NCBI GenBank assembly: GCA_013396915.1
Contig: VWZL01005037.1
Coordinates: 62,001 to 126,000 of the forward strand
Length of the DNA stretch: 64,000 nucleotides
From: Stercorarius parasiticus
Taxonomy: Eukaryota; Chordata; Aves; Charadriiformes; Stercorariidae
Direction of reading: 5' to 3'
Shown here in pieces: positions 25,578 to 36,100 of the stretch. The notes beneath the pieces are model-generated. The model made no database searches and was not told where the DNA came from. It saw nothing but the letters and a program-made list of their open reading frames with translations. Numbering within the stretch: the stretch's first letter is position 1; each line of letters opens with the position of its first letter. The position numbers were made by a program, and so were the translations under genes.

Positions 25578-25613
25578 CTGCTTTCTGCACCTTCTTGAAT
25601 GATTCAGCAAAAC
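25578..25613 (-). other. candidate 36-nt phase-1 microexon
   Basis: On the minus strand, CTCACTTTAG precedes and CAG|GTAAGC follows a 36-nt stretch. In phase 1 it reads F-A-E-S-F-K-K-V-Q-K-A between split Gly codons. Both ends are phase 1, the same phase as the intron it sits in, so inclusion would insert 12 residues between leader and lectin domain without a frameshift. The donor is strong and the acceptor moderate. Such combinations also arise by chance in 45 kb. Confidence 0.22.
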
Positions 25614-27852
25614 CTAAAGTGAGCAGCAGCATCTCAGCCTTTTTAAGTAACAGCGTCGATCCTTCCTGTGTACGGCTGGCAAGGATCTCATTTAAATTCT
25701 CCTGAACAGCTCTCACCTCTCATTCAGAAGGGTGAGAATGTGTCTCTCCAAGGTAGCAGAATTAAGGTGGGGTTTTTTTATTATTTTATTTTTGTTGGGA
25801 TTTGTGTTTTGTTTTTTGTTAAATAGCAGGAGAGAAGAGAGTGCTACATTGACAGACCTGCAGACCGAAGTCCTTCAATCATCCGGAACAAGAGCAGCCC
25901 AGACAGCAGCCGTGCATGCATCCCCCCATAGTCCATCATGTCTCAACCCTATTTTGAAGGAATCACCACTATGGGAAAAGAGATAGTTTGGTCTTCATGC
26001 CCATTTAATCCTTCACCTCCCTGCTGAGGCTGCCACAAGAGTGCTAATTAATGCTAAACTGTGAAAATGGGCTTCTGCACTTTGAATCCAGCCACACTGA
26101 AACTGGATAGAAACCACTAATTCCTTTAATGAAAGTCACCAAACCAGAGCCTGGTTCCTGGCAGCGTTTTAGCAATGTCTACATATGGCAGATGGAAACC
26201 ATGTGATCTAAACATGAAAGTCTAAATATCTAGTGTAAAAATATGCGTGTTGTTCAGTTCTCACTTAGAACCAAATTTTATTCTCATATGCATGCACCTT
26301 TCCTATCCCCTTCAGTGGGAGCTGTATGCATGAGAGCAAAACTTTGCCCTCTTGATCTAAAATTATCCCAGTTCGAAACAGTATTCATCTGTCAATGATG
26401 TTTCTTCTCTTTTGCCAGCCAGATGTCTGTTCTCAGGCTGCAAGAATCTCCTTCCTTTTTTCCTTCACATCATACACACTTGATCCTCTGCCAGCTTGCA
26501 GAAAGCACTCTACCCTTTTCTTTCTTGCCATTAAATACATTGCATCTTCAAAATTTCTCAAGGCAAATAAGTCCCATGGTCTCTGTAAATCCCCCTCCTG
26601 GAGGTTATATCCAGTTTACCACCTGTGAACTCTCTGAGCACACCACCTGTCAGGAAGGAGAAGCTTCTGAATCAGAAACAACCTCCGAATCAGGGAGGTA
26701 AGACATACAAAGCCTGATGTGTCAGAAATGTTGTGTCAACAGGATTTCCCGTTGAATTATTTCCCCTGCACAGGATGCCGGTAGCAGAATAAAAATAAAT
26801 ATTCTTTTATTTTCTATAAAAATGTATTTTGACAACAATTTAGATCTCCAGTTATCTCAATCATTTTTGATTGGAAACCATGTGTTGAGGAGGGGCAGGG
26901 GAAGAGGAAAGAAGAATGATTTCCATTAGCAGTATTCAGAGTGAACCACTGACAAAAGAAATATGCTTTTGTTCCCATCTTTAAGAAACCCAAAGCCTCG
27001 TCACCTCAGAGGCTGACAGAAACCATGCAGAGATGTACCATTTCCTTGGGAATATGTGCATTGGTGGAAGTTAAATCACTCCAGCAGGTGACATGTTGGT
27101 TGCCAATAATAACCCTTGGTGTGCTGTGTACGCTGCCTTCTGAAATGGGTTACACTCTAACCTGTTTAAGAAAGCAAAACATTGAATCTCACTAAAATGT
27201 AGAAACTGGAGCCTGATAATTCTGTCTCATTTTAAAGAAAATGTTATTCTACAAGTGCCAGAGTTTAAAATATCAAATAAGGGCCTAGTGCTAAAAAATG
27301 GTCACAGATTTAATTAAAAATATTGTGCAATTGCTAACACATGGTAATATTTGAAATCACAGCTGTAAAATTACAAAGGGGATGTTTTCGTGTTTGCAAA
27401 CAGAATATACGTTAGAAATGGAATCAAGCAACAATGCAAGAGCTCATATACTCTCGTTTCAATAAAATGATGGGGTAGAGTCAATTGTCACAGTATAATT
27501 TACAGTGGAAAAGTTATGTGGTTAATTTTAATGACGGCAAGCCACTTAAAGAGTGCTTATAAGTATGCAAATAGCACAGCAATCCCCCATCTTGTTCAGT
27601 CCGGCTTCTGAAACATTTCTGAGGACTCAGGAGTAGAAAGAAGAAACATAATGGCTCAAGATCCCGCAGACGAAACTGTTAAACCAAAATACACAGTCAC
27701 AGCTTTTGAAAACAAGAAGAGCAACATGATGAATGTACTTTAAGGTAAATGTGCCGTCACTTCAAATATTCCCACAAATAGATATGAGACAAGAGTAGCA
27801 AGCAATCTCAGAAAATGCCTGTCAGAGTGAAAGGCTTTCTTCCTGACCTTAC

Positions 27853-27876
27853 CTTCTATGAAATATTTGTGGATTT
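27853..27876 (-). other. candidate 24-nt phase-1 microexon
   Basis: On the minus strand a pyrimidine-rich stretch ending TATTTTAG precedes 24 nt that end in GAAG|GTAAGG, a strong donor. In phase 1 the stretch is open (E-I-H-K-Y-F-I-E, then a split Gly); in phase 0 it has a stop. The length is a multiple of three. This is a hypothesis only. Confidence 0.18.
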
Positions 27877-28959
27877 CTAAAATACCATTATAGAGAGGAG
27901 AGGGATATACCATACATAGATTTTACAACAAACCTAAGGTTCTGGCACATTCTGGGGATCATGGAATAATCTTACACAGATACTTGGAAGTATCCTCTGA
28001 TAATAAATTGCATGAAGAAAGGAAAACTATTTACTTGTTTATAAATAAATAGGTAGTTTTTAAAGTCCTAAGGAACATATGCTGCTCTATCATGCTCCCA
28101 GGGAGTAAGGGCAACACAGGTACCACGTCCAGAGCAAATATAGGAAATATGCACCTCTGCTGCTCTGTAAAACTGCTGATTACCTATGAAGGAACTGCAT
28201 ATCCATATGCCTTACTGCAAAGACAAGGGAGATAAAGCGACAGGATAGCTAAATTCCACCTGGACTCAAATTTAGGGCTTCTGAATTTGGATTCTGGGTT
28301 TTTAATCCTGGAATTTGCTCCCACCCCCCCATACTGTCACAATATGGATGCAAGAATGCTCTCAGCTTTTAGAGAACCAGCTAATGAGCGCTCAAATGAA
28401 ATAAATGAAAAATCAGGATCCCTGAAATCTCTCTCTGAGTATGAAGACAGAAAGTAAACAATTTTCCATAATTATGTGATAAGAGTTCCATAATTAATGC
28501 TATTTACATTAGAAAGTAACAAAAGGGATGAATACACACTGTAACACAACACAGAAAACTTTGCATTTGCTAATTACTTCTATTTAGAAGCACACATCTA
28601 ATAGCTGAAAGACTGTGCTTCCAAAGTTGTCCATTGATCTTAATACAACCAGTAATAAAGGAAAGGACTAGGAAAGCTCCGCACCGGATCAGGGGAAAAA
28701 AATTCATTAGATGCCCAAAGTGTAAGCTCAACACCCAGCAAGAGAGAAGTACTGCACCGGTACTACAGATGTGGAAGGTAAAGTAATTTCCTCACTAATT
28801 AATGCATTTTACATAGTACTTCACCATACCGGGTCACAGTTTTCTTTTAAAAAGATCTTTCCCTATGTATCTAAAGCAAGTATTTCAGGAGGAGGCAGCT
28901 GTGAAGTATAAAAGATCCGACTGCTCCACTTTTTTCCACACCACCTAAACCGACACTTT

Positions 28960-29220
28960 CCTACCGAAAGCGCCATGTTCTCCTGATACATTATTTAGGT
29001 GTACAAACAGGCGGACAGCTTCCGCAAGTCAAGAGGGGACGGCTCCTGATCCGACGGTGGGGTCGGGAGGGAGCACGGGGGCTGCCCAGCAGATGCCGGT
29101 CCCGCAAGGCTGACGCCTCCTCGCCATCCCGGAGCATTCGGTGCCAGCCTTGCCCGGCCGACTGCCAGCCTCTGCTCGCAACCACCCAGTCCCACCGCTC
29201 GTCGATCCATTCACATTGTT
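28960..29220. promoter_or_regulatory. CpG-dense GC-rich patch
   Basis: About two dozen CpGs lie in roughly 260 bp, bounded on both sides by AT-rich DNA. Overlapping minus-strand open frames (64-74 codons) are explained by GC content. The patch directly abuts a homeodomain-motif-rich block (29226-29480), a pairing seen at intragenic enhancers and alternative promoters. The exact function is unknown. Confidence 0.4.
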
Positions 29221-29225
29221 GTTTC

Positions 29226-29480
29226 TTCTACACCGGTGAGTTTTATTAATCAAGATAATTTCCAGAGCAAGCTCAGAGCGTGATCAAAGCAGCCGTTATG
29301 GCAGCGTAATTGAGGAGGGAGTTGTTAATCTTCCAGGGATGCCAAGGAGGGAAGGAGAAGGTTAGGGGTGTCCAAAGGAGGCAGGAATGAGCAGGTGTTA
29401 GGGTAACTATTTAAATTAGGCATCCTGACACAATCATTTATAATGGAGGCTTTAAACTCCCTGGACGCCACTAAAGCTGG
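29226..29480. promoter_or_regulatory. candidate conserved non-coding enhancer
   Basis: Mixed-composition sequence carries repeated homeodomain and bHLH-like cores (TTTTATTAATC, GATAATTTCC, GTAATTGAGG, GTTGTTAATC, TATTTAAATTAGG, CAATCATTTATAATGG). It has few homopolymers, a texture typical of deeply conserved non-coding elements near neural genes. Conservation itself cannot be seen from one sequence. Confidence 0.3.
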
Positions 29481-31119
29481 ATATCCTATCTATTCTGCTT
29501 CATAAGGAAGCTGCATTTCTTTTGGTGCAAATAACGATTTTCTTAAGTCTGTGCTACCACAAAACAAGACGTATTTAATGAAACTATTCACTGCAACTTA
29601 TTCAATCCCACAATAGTATTGCAGTGCCTTTTGCGTCTCTGCCACTGGTGAATCTGAAGTCCAGATCCTTAACTGGTTTCAGCAATGTATGGCCCGTGTT
29701 ATCTTTAAATCCACAATAACGACAATGTTTGAACTCCAAAACCAAAAAGAATGCTATTTTTCATGACAGTTTCCACATACACAAGCCTCTAGAAGATTAC
29801 CACGGTACTTTAAGAATCAAATGCAAAATACAGAAATAGTATTATCTCCCACTGAAATGCTGTCATCTCTGAACGATGTGTTGAGATCCAACATTATACA
29901 ACTCTTCATAGTAGTAATTTTGTAATATTTCACCTACTTGAAAATAATAGGGAATTTTAGGTAAGCAGAATCTTAATTACCCCAATTAAGTTCTCATCCT
30001 GCATCACTAATGTCATTGGGAGCTTTGTCATTAACCTCAATGAGTGCAGGATAGATTCCTTAGAATTCAACCTGGACACTCAATATTCTTGTTCTAATGA
30101 AAAATGCATTTAATGACCTTCATTATTCTACCCCACTTTAAATAAGCATCTTCAGCAGTCAGTTTCCCTCCACAGCCTAATGGGGCACTGCTGCATTAGT
30201 GAGCTAGAACTTGCACAAGAGTGTTTGGGTCACTCTAAGTCTTTTTATGGACTCGAGCTTCGTGTTCAGCCCACTAAGGGAAGAGCAACACCTATTGACT
30301 CACTTCAGGAGCTCCCTGCGGTAAAGATGACAAAACATGCATGAACTTTTGAAATTAAAACTGGGGTGGTACCGCTGAAAGACTACATGTAGTAAAATAA
30401 ACACAAATAAAACTAAAATTCCTCCCTATAATTAAAAAATGACACAAATTTTCTATATAGCCTGCATGGAAGATGCTCAGCCCATTTCAATCACTACCTT
30501 TTTTCCAGTCATCTACTGGGACACGTTATGGGAAAACTTGTGATCTTCTGTGACCTTCATTTTATTTTATTAAATGCAGCAGACACCTCATGCTGAATAC
30601 GAAATAAAAAATATGCAACCCAGGAAAGTTCTTTAAGAAAAAATGCCCTTTGCAGGACCCAGTTTCAGTCTTGATATATAATGGCACAGATTTGCCAATG
30701 ACATTTGAATAAAAATCTCTATTATATATATTATTGTGTTCAAAATTCTATTCGGAATTACTAAATTTAGAACAGGCCCTGCAGATCACAAGTCAATAAA
30801 CGTGGGAAATACGTATTTGAAATACATGTGAAGTTAGAGCAGAGTAAATGTTCTTCCCATCTTGAGCTACATTTTAAGAGAGGATTTCTGTTTCAAATAG
30901 CTATCCAACTAGTAGGAGTAAAAAACCTCCCAAGTATCAAAATACACTCTGTTTACACAACGGTGGCTGATGTATTGCTAATAAAGCCTTCAAGGAGAAA
31001 ATTACGTGAATTGCCCAAACAAGGGAAACTGGCACTTGCAGATACTACTTTATCTTTCCCATAGCTCTAAGGACAATTGAGAAGTATCACTTGTTGCAGT
31101 CCTTTGCTTTTGAAAAGCT

Positions 31120-31145
31120 GGGGGGGTGGGGGAGGGTGGAAGGGG
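31120..31145 (+). repeat. canonical G-quadruplex motif
   Basis: G-runs at 31120-31126 (G7), 31128-31132 (G5), 31134-31136 (G3) and 31142-31145 (G4) are separated by loops of 1, 1 and 5 nt. This fits the G3+N1-7 rule on the plus strand. Confidence 0.8.
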
Positions 31146-31580
31146 AGGTGGTGAGTGCAGATGTCTATTATCCCTGCTAGTAAGTGCAGATTAACAAGTC
31201 ATCGCCCAACATAATACCCACTGAATTTCACTTAACTGCTGTCTGAGCGACCTGCCTAAAATTCCAAAGGCTGAATGCCGGAGACTCATTTGTAGCTGGT
31301 TTAGAGCAACACCAAGGATAGGTGTAGCTGGTCACAACAGTGCAGGGGTATTCAAATTTGGAAGGGAGGGGACTTATGGAAATCCCTCTCCCTAATTAAA
31401 TCAGAGAATGAGAGTTTGAAGTGGTAAATAATAAATCACAAAGAATCCTCAATCTGGTTGTCAAGGAAACCAGTATGCCTCTGCCATAATTGCTGTGAGC
31501 CCAATCTTGCCCTTTTTGACATCAAGCCTTATCATGCATTCTGGTCAGAGACTGAGAAAGTAGCTTTTCTATTCCTCTCA

Positions 31581-31613
31581 GGCAGCCCGGCGCAGGCCGC
31601 GCCGCCGCCGCCT
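31581..31613 (+). repeat. short GC block with (GCC)n
   Basis: A 33-bp block is nearly all G and C, with a run of GCC triplets at 31600-31612, in AT-rich intron. No gene feature is attached to it. Confidence 0.7.
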
Positions 31614-32106
31614 TCAGCCCCATCCTCCTCTCTGCAGACAGTCATTAACTCGTGAGCCCTAGTACGCTGCCATCAACTCCTAGATTAGAAATGGGACCAA
31701 CCGGCTTGATCGTGGCATTGGAAAGGTCTCAGCAGCTGTGTACACTAGAAAGGCATTCCTAATTTACCGTTGCTAACACCTTGAGCCTGGTTATCTCGGC
31801 CTGTCACAAGTCCCAGGAATTTCTAGTTCCCCCGTGCTCCTGCTTCCCTGAGCACATCCTCCTGGAAGGAGGAATCAGCCATTCATTTTACTCCTGGATG
31901 AGGCAGATGCTTATGAAAGAAATGAACAGGGAAAGGGAAGTTAAGTATGAGACAAAATAAAAGTTTCAAAAGCACAACAAAGTAGATTAAAAACTGACTG
32001 CATGCCAAGTCATTCAGATAGCTTACTGCATCATTGTCTTTCTCCTCTGTGATGATAATTACCTTTTATAAACATATCCAAACTTGTTTTTTCCTTCTGT
32101 TTTTAG

Positions 32107-32267
32107 AGTAATCGCACATCACCACTGGACACACACCAGACTTTGAACATAAGCAATTCCCAGTACTTCAACGCCAGGAAGGCCAAAAAGAGGAAAAAGC
32201 TACATTAGTGTCTCTATCTCATCCTTCAAGAAATCCTGAAGCAGGTTTTAGAGGAAGTATCTTCAAA
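32107..32267 (+). ncRNA. candidate antisense exon A (161 nt)
   Basis: A very good plus-strand acceptor (pyrimidine-rich TTGTTTTTTCCTTCTGTTTTTAG region ending at 32106) precedes 161 nt that end in AAA|GTAAGG. Read in phase 0 the stretch is open for 33 codons ending ARKAKKRKKLH before a TAG. Another frame is open much further but begins with TAA. So it is more likely non-coding than coding, or a terminal coding exon. It runs antisense to ADGRL2. No homology is recognised, and the strand is T-poor, which inflates open frames. Confidence 0.25.
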
Positions 32268-32681
32268 GTAAGGAAACAGGAGGAACAACGGGCAAGTACA
32301 TTATGTTCCCAGCTGACTGTAAGCAAAAGAAAACCCACCAGAGACACAGGGAAGGACTGTGGGAAGGAGAAAAACCTAAAATCTCCCTTTAGGAACTACG
32401 GAGAGAAAAAGACTACCAGAAAGGTTTCTAAAGGAAGAATTGCAACTGACTCTTGTTTGAAACGCTGCAAGTAGTTGATTGTCGTCTCGCTGTTTTACCA
32501 ACGGATAAATCTTCTTTTAATTCCTAATCCTATTCAAAGCAACAACCATCAAACCCAATTTCTTTAATGTATCTTTATAAATTTAATGTTATCAAAATAT
32601 GTTAAAAGTAACAAGACTGACAAACCCTAGTGATTTTAATCCTTTGCTGTATGTCATTCCAATGACCTTTGTTTCTTTCAG

Positions 32682-32785
32682 TACTTCAAGAACGCAAAGG
32701 ATTCAGCTCAGGATCCAAGTTTCAAGAGGACACTCTGGATGCCCACTATATAATTCCTGAAATTTTATCATTACATCACATTTGG
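32682..32785 (+). ncRNA. candidate antisense exon B (104 nt)
   Basis: A second strong plus-strand acceptor (CCTTTGTTTCTTTCAG ending at 32681) and a donor TTTGG|GTAAAT at 32786 bound 104 nt. It follows candidate exon A by a 414-nt intron. In phase 0 it opens YFKNAKDSAQDPSF and stops; in phase 2 it is open throughout. No family is recognised. Confidence 0.22.
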
Positions 32786-33127
32786 GTAAATGTCATTTAC
32801 AAATTTATTTTTATCCGTTACTCAATGGGGTATAACATGTTAACAGCACTTTCTATTGTCTGTTCAGCTACTACTCAAAGAAAGCGATTTATTTAGTTTT
32901 ATTAATTATGGCAACTGTCATGTCCTTTTTTTTTTTTTTGGTTGATAGAAAAAACAAGCATCTCAAGAAAACATATGGTGCAACGCAGTTTTTCTGCTGT
33001 AATATTCAACTATTCCAACATAAACTAAGGACACTGGTAAAAACCCTTGTTTAAAAGATCTGTAGACACACAATGTGTAAAAAGCAATAAATGCTTGTTC
33101 CAGAGCATTGTCCCAAAACAAAATTAA

Positions 33128-33172
33128 CCCTACTCCAAACCCAAACCCTACTCCAAACCCCACCCAAATCCC
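33128..33172. repeat. 18-bp tandem repeat with telomere-like C-rich strand
   Basis: The unit CCTACTCCAAACCCMAMC occurs twice in tandem and continues into CCCACCCAAATCCC. The minus strand carries G-runs separated by TTT or longer spacers, near the G-quadruplex rule (one loop is 9 nt). It resembles degenerate TTTGGG-type repeats. Confidence 0.75.
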
Positions 33173-36100
33173 ATCCGTACTCCTCTTCAAGGAAGCACAA
33201 TGTAGGTGTTTGGTAGCTAACAGAGCTCAGGCAAATTCATCTTTGACATTTGTTCCAAAACAGTTCATAGGATCAGAGCATCATGAGATAATTCTACTAG
33301 CTCAAAATATTCTTTAATCCAAATACCCTTTCCAGGTATAAAACCTAAATTACATATAGGAAGAATTATTCGTACATAATTTAAAAACTGAAGCCCCTGT
33401 AGTTGTCATCCCAGTTAAAAAGGTACAATTATGGATTAATTACAGACAATTACAATAATGCATATTACTATCTGTATCACTGTATATGCCTCTAAAACTC
33501 AATCGACTTAAGGAAAAAAAAAAAGAAAAAGACAAATAAAGGTTTCCATTAGAAGAGATAAAGCAAAAGCAAACGAATGTTCCATTTGGGTATTAACATG
33601 TTCATTTGCAAAATATAGGTGTAGCATCCATCAGAAGAAAAAAGGCCTTTAGCTGATTTACAGATAATTTACTGTGGCACACTCTTACCACTATTTTATT
33701 CTTATTTGAAAAATTAGTCTGGATTCCTGAGCACAACGACAGCAACCAGTTTATTTTTATGTCTTTTGCTAAATTTCAGTGATCTTGAACCTTTAGGGCA
33801 ACATCTCTGTGACAATCTATTTCTGTCATCCAAGAGTTTCACATTCTTTGAGATTCAAAGAATGGTGTCACTGGCTTTCCCAGTGACACAAGATGCTGGA
33901 GGAGTTCAATATTACCCAGACCCTGCTCCGTCATAATCCACTGTGAAAAAAATACCTCCGTCTCTTCTGTTGGTGGGAAGCCATAACAACCTGGTATTTC
34001 TCCTCTGAACAATTTTCCAGGTGGTCAATTTGATTTGTCAATTCTTTAGAATTTTTATGTCCTCTGTTTTAGCAGTCTCTATCCATCATCTTTTGTCTTC
34101 ACCTTTTTGCTTAGACTCCTGCAATTTTAAACAAAAGCCTTCAAACTTCATATTCCCTACAACACTAATCCCTGGACTTCAGTAAACTTTGCTATTACGC
34201 GGGGAGTTTTTGCAAGGCATTAATGGTTCTTTATCTGAAACCCACTTGCTCCTCATATGGTATGAACTGAAATGGAGGCGGTTTGTCCTGTAGTGGTGGA
34301 AGCCACAGGCGTCCCATCTCTTTGTGTCTGTGGTAGCCTGCATGGCGCAGCAGCGGGCACGCTGCCTCCCTTGCTGCTGTGAACTTCAGCTCACTGTCCT
34401 TACTTCAGACTGGCCAAAAGCTGTGCCGCAGGGTAGCGCCGAGCTGACCATCGGCTGGTGCCAGATCTGGGTTTATTAGGTTGGGCGGGGTACCACTGAA
34501 CTGTAAATAAGCAGTTTCTGAACAGTTCCGAGCTCAAACGCAATTTAATATGTCTCTGTATAGTATCATGCAGCAATATCCACAACTCTCTCCTGCAGTA
34601 GTTATGAGAAATGGTTATTAATTTTAATTGGCCTAAGCTAGCTTTTAGGGAAATTATATCTTCAGGCTTCATCACCTATCTGAATGGCCTCTTTTTGCAG
34701 TTACCATTGCTATTTATCTACTAAGACATACAGGCAATGCGTACAGTATTTCCTCACAGATTACCAACTATATTAAGCAAAGATGACTGGAAGCAAAACA
34801 GAAATAAAAAATTAAAGGCAATTTGAAACAAACTGGCTGTGATGCTCATTTATAGGCAATTTATCCATAGGCCTCTTTCTGGGAGAATAGGATGAGACTG
34901 AAAACAAACTCCCAAACTGCAAACCACAGCATTCCCCTCTGTGAAAATTACACAAACTTTCTGTTCAAGAACAAGCTCTGGGTGCAGGACAATGTTCCAG
35001 TGTCTCTTTTCTTTCACAGCTCTCCCGCAGGACCGACCCTGATGGAATTGGACGTAGTTCATAATCCCCCATTCAAAACAAAAATGAAAATTGTCCTGGT
35101 ATCAAATTCAACATAAAAACATCCTAGCTGCATGGGACCGATAATTTGAAAAGTTATCACTGCTAATGATTTTTAAAGACAAAACATTTCCCATTGTCAT
35201 AACAATTTTACAGACTTATAAATCAGAAACCCTTCGATTTCTACAGTTCGATTTTAAACATCTCCTCTTAGTCTTTGGACACTAACCCTGCAACAGCCAC
35301 AGGTGACAGTATATCAGAAGAAGAAATGAGGGTTATCTCACCCAGGTAGCTAGTGAGAAGCCTTACGAGGGCTTTCCCATCACCTTTCTTCACCCGCATA
35401 GCAATAAACCAGCCAGTGGGACAGAGCAGCTAAATTTGTTCAAGTCTTGCTCAGTAGGTTGCTGGAACTAGGACACTGCAGAACATCAAAGTGGAGGCAG
35501 TTTTACCACGAAAAACAAATTTGGCACTAATATGAAATACCCGACAGTTTGGAGTCTAAAACTTAATCAGTTCTGAAGGTCTGGGCTTTATGAAAAGTAA
35601 CCACTGAGACACCAGCAGAATAATCCAATGAACTGGAATCTGTGGCTTCAAATTTTTTTTCTGAAAATATCACATTTTCTCTTAGGCTTGCAAACAGTTT
35701 GAACAAGTGGCCTTTGCAAGGGGTAATTTAGTAAACAAAAAAATGTTACCTTGTGCATTAAAACTACTTTAAATAGAATCTATTGTGACCACAATTCATA
35801 TTAACATGACAAGCTCTTACAGAACGCCTTTTCAAGGAAAGAAATATATTCCTTGTGTGTTCAAGTATAGAGCCATAAACCATATGAGACCCTATTTATT
35901 TCAAATTTCCCATGATGCCATTTACTCCAGCTTTTAACCTTTTATGTGACATTGAGCTATTTTACAATCATAAAATAGTAGAAAAAACGACCTGTTAATT
36001 TGAAAGGGACACATTACAACATCTCTCCCCGGCACTATAATATTTTAATTTCTTTTTTCAAGGCAAACCAGTTGGAAAGTGACCATCTGCTAGTCAGTTA

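Larger units (their letters stand above)
21831..28939. other. intronic sequence with candidate microexons and a long both-strand open block
   Basis: No certain gene. It contains a strong minus-strand donor-like site CAG|GTACGT at 22037/22036 and long open frames on both strands at 22569-23142. It also contains two minus-strand microexon candidates (25578-25613, 27853-27876), an octamer ATGCAAAT at 27565-27572 and T-runs at about 23110-23123 and 24892-24904. Otherwise it is plain AT-rich intron. Confidence 0.45.
29481..32106. other. intronic sequence with G-rich and GCC-rich islands
   Basis: Mostly AT-rich and unremarkable. It includes a quadruplex motif at 31120-31145 and a GC block at 31581-31613 with GCC triplets, listed separately. 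Confidence 0.5.
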
